This document shows, in pieces, positions 6,950-6,950 of a stretch of DNA of 6,950 bases. Each line of letters starts with the position of its first letter. The first letter of the stretch is position 1. The translations under genes and the position numbers were made by a program. The notes under the pieces were generated by a model that searched no databases, was not told where the DNA came from, and was given only the letters and a program-made list of their open reading frames with translations. This stretch comes from Bacteroidota bacterium (GTDB lineage: Bacteria; Bacteroidota; Bacteroidia; UBA7662): the NCBI GenBank assembly GCA_016868485.1, contig VGGT01000101.1, positions 1 through 6,950 of the forward strand. The letters are read 5' to 3'.

Positions 6950-6950
6950 T

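Noticed and set aside
1..6950. A new defence, mobile or CRISPR system
   Set aside because: I saw no direct-repeat array, transposase, integrase, nuclease or toxin-antitoxin genes. All coding space is taken by four recognisable carbohydrate enzymes.

Overview
The window holds four genes, all on the minus strand, packed end to end in what looks like one operon for alpha-glucan and trehalose/maltose metabolism. In transcription order (right to left) they are: the C-terminal part of a maltokinase, probably the tail of a trehalose synthase-maltokinase fusion that enters from the right edge; a GH13 glycogen branching enzyme (GlgB); a secreted GH13 amylase of the cyclomaltodextrinase/neopullulanase type; and the first 501 codons of a GH57 protein of the uncharacterised DUF3536 type, which runs off the left edge. 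Nothing in the window is encoded on the plus strand, and I see no tRNA, rRNA, CRISPR array or mobile element.

Spacing is very tight. The kinase stop overlaps the glgB start by 7 bases, the glgB stop overlaps the amylase start by 4 (ATGA), and only 44 bases separate the amylase stop from the GH57 start. No promoter or strong terminator stands out, so the transcript probably begins to the right of the window and continues past its left edge. No start codon is preceded by a convincing Shine-Dalgarno sequence. That fits translational coupling and also the weak Shine-Dalgarno use known in Bacteroidota.

The organism is most likely a member of the Bacteroidota or a related group (for example a Saprospira-, Cytophaga- or Rhodothermus-like lineage). 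This rests on the secreted SusA-like amylase, the absence of Shine-Dalgarno motifs, and moderate base composition with GC near one half. It is an inference from recalled family resemblance, not a database result.

Proposed division of labour: the secreted amylase trims external or periplasmic starch-like glucans. Inside the cell, trehalose synthase interconverts maltose and trehalose, maltokinase makes maltose 1-phosphate (the donor for GlgE), and GlgB adds alpha-1,6 branches to the growing glucan. The role of the GH57 protein is unknown, but its predicted catalytic residues are intact, so a glucan-active enzyme is plausible. GlgE, GlgA, GlgC and the TreS domain itself are not visible here. 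This is mostly recognisable metabolism; the least explained component is the GH57/DUF3536 protein.
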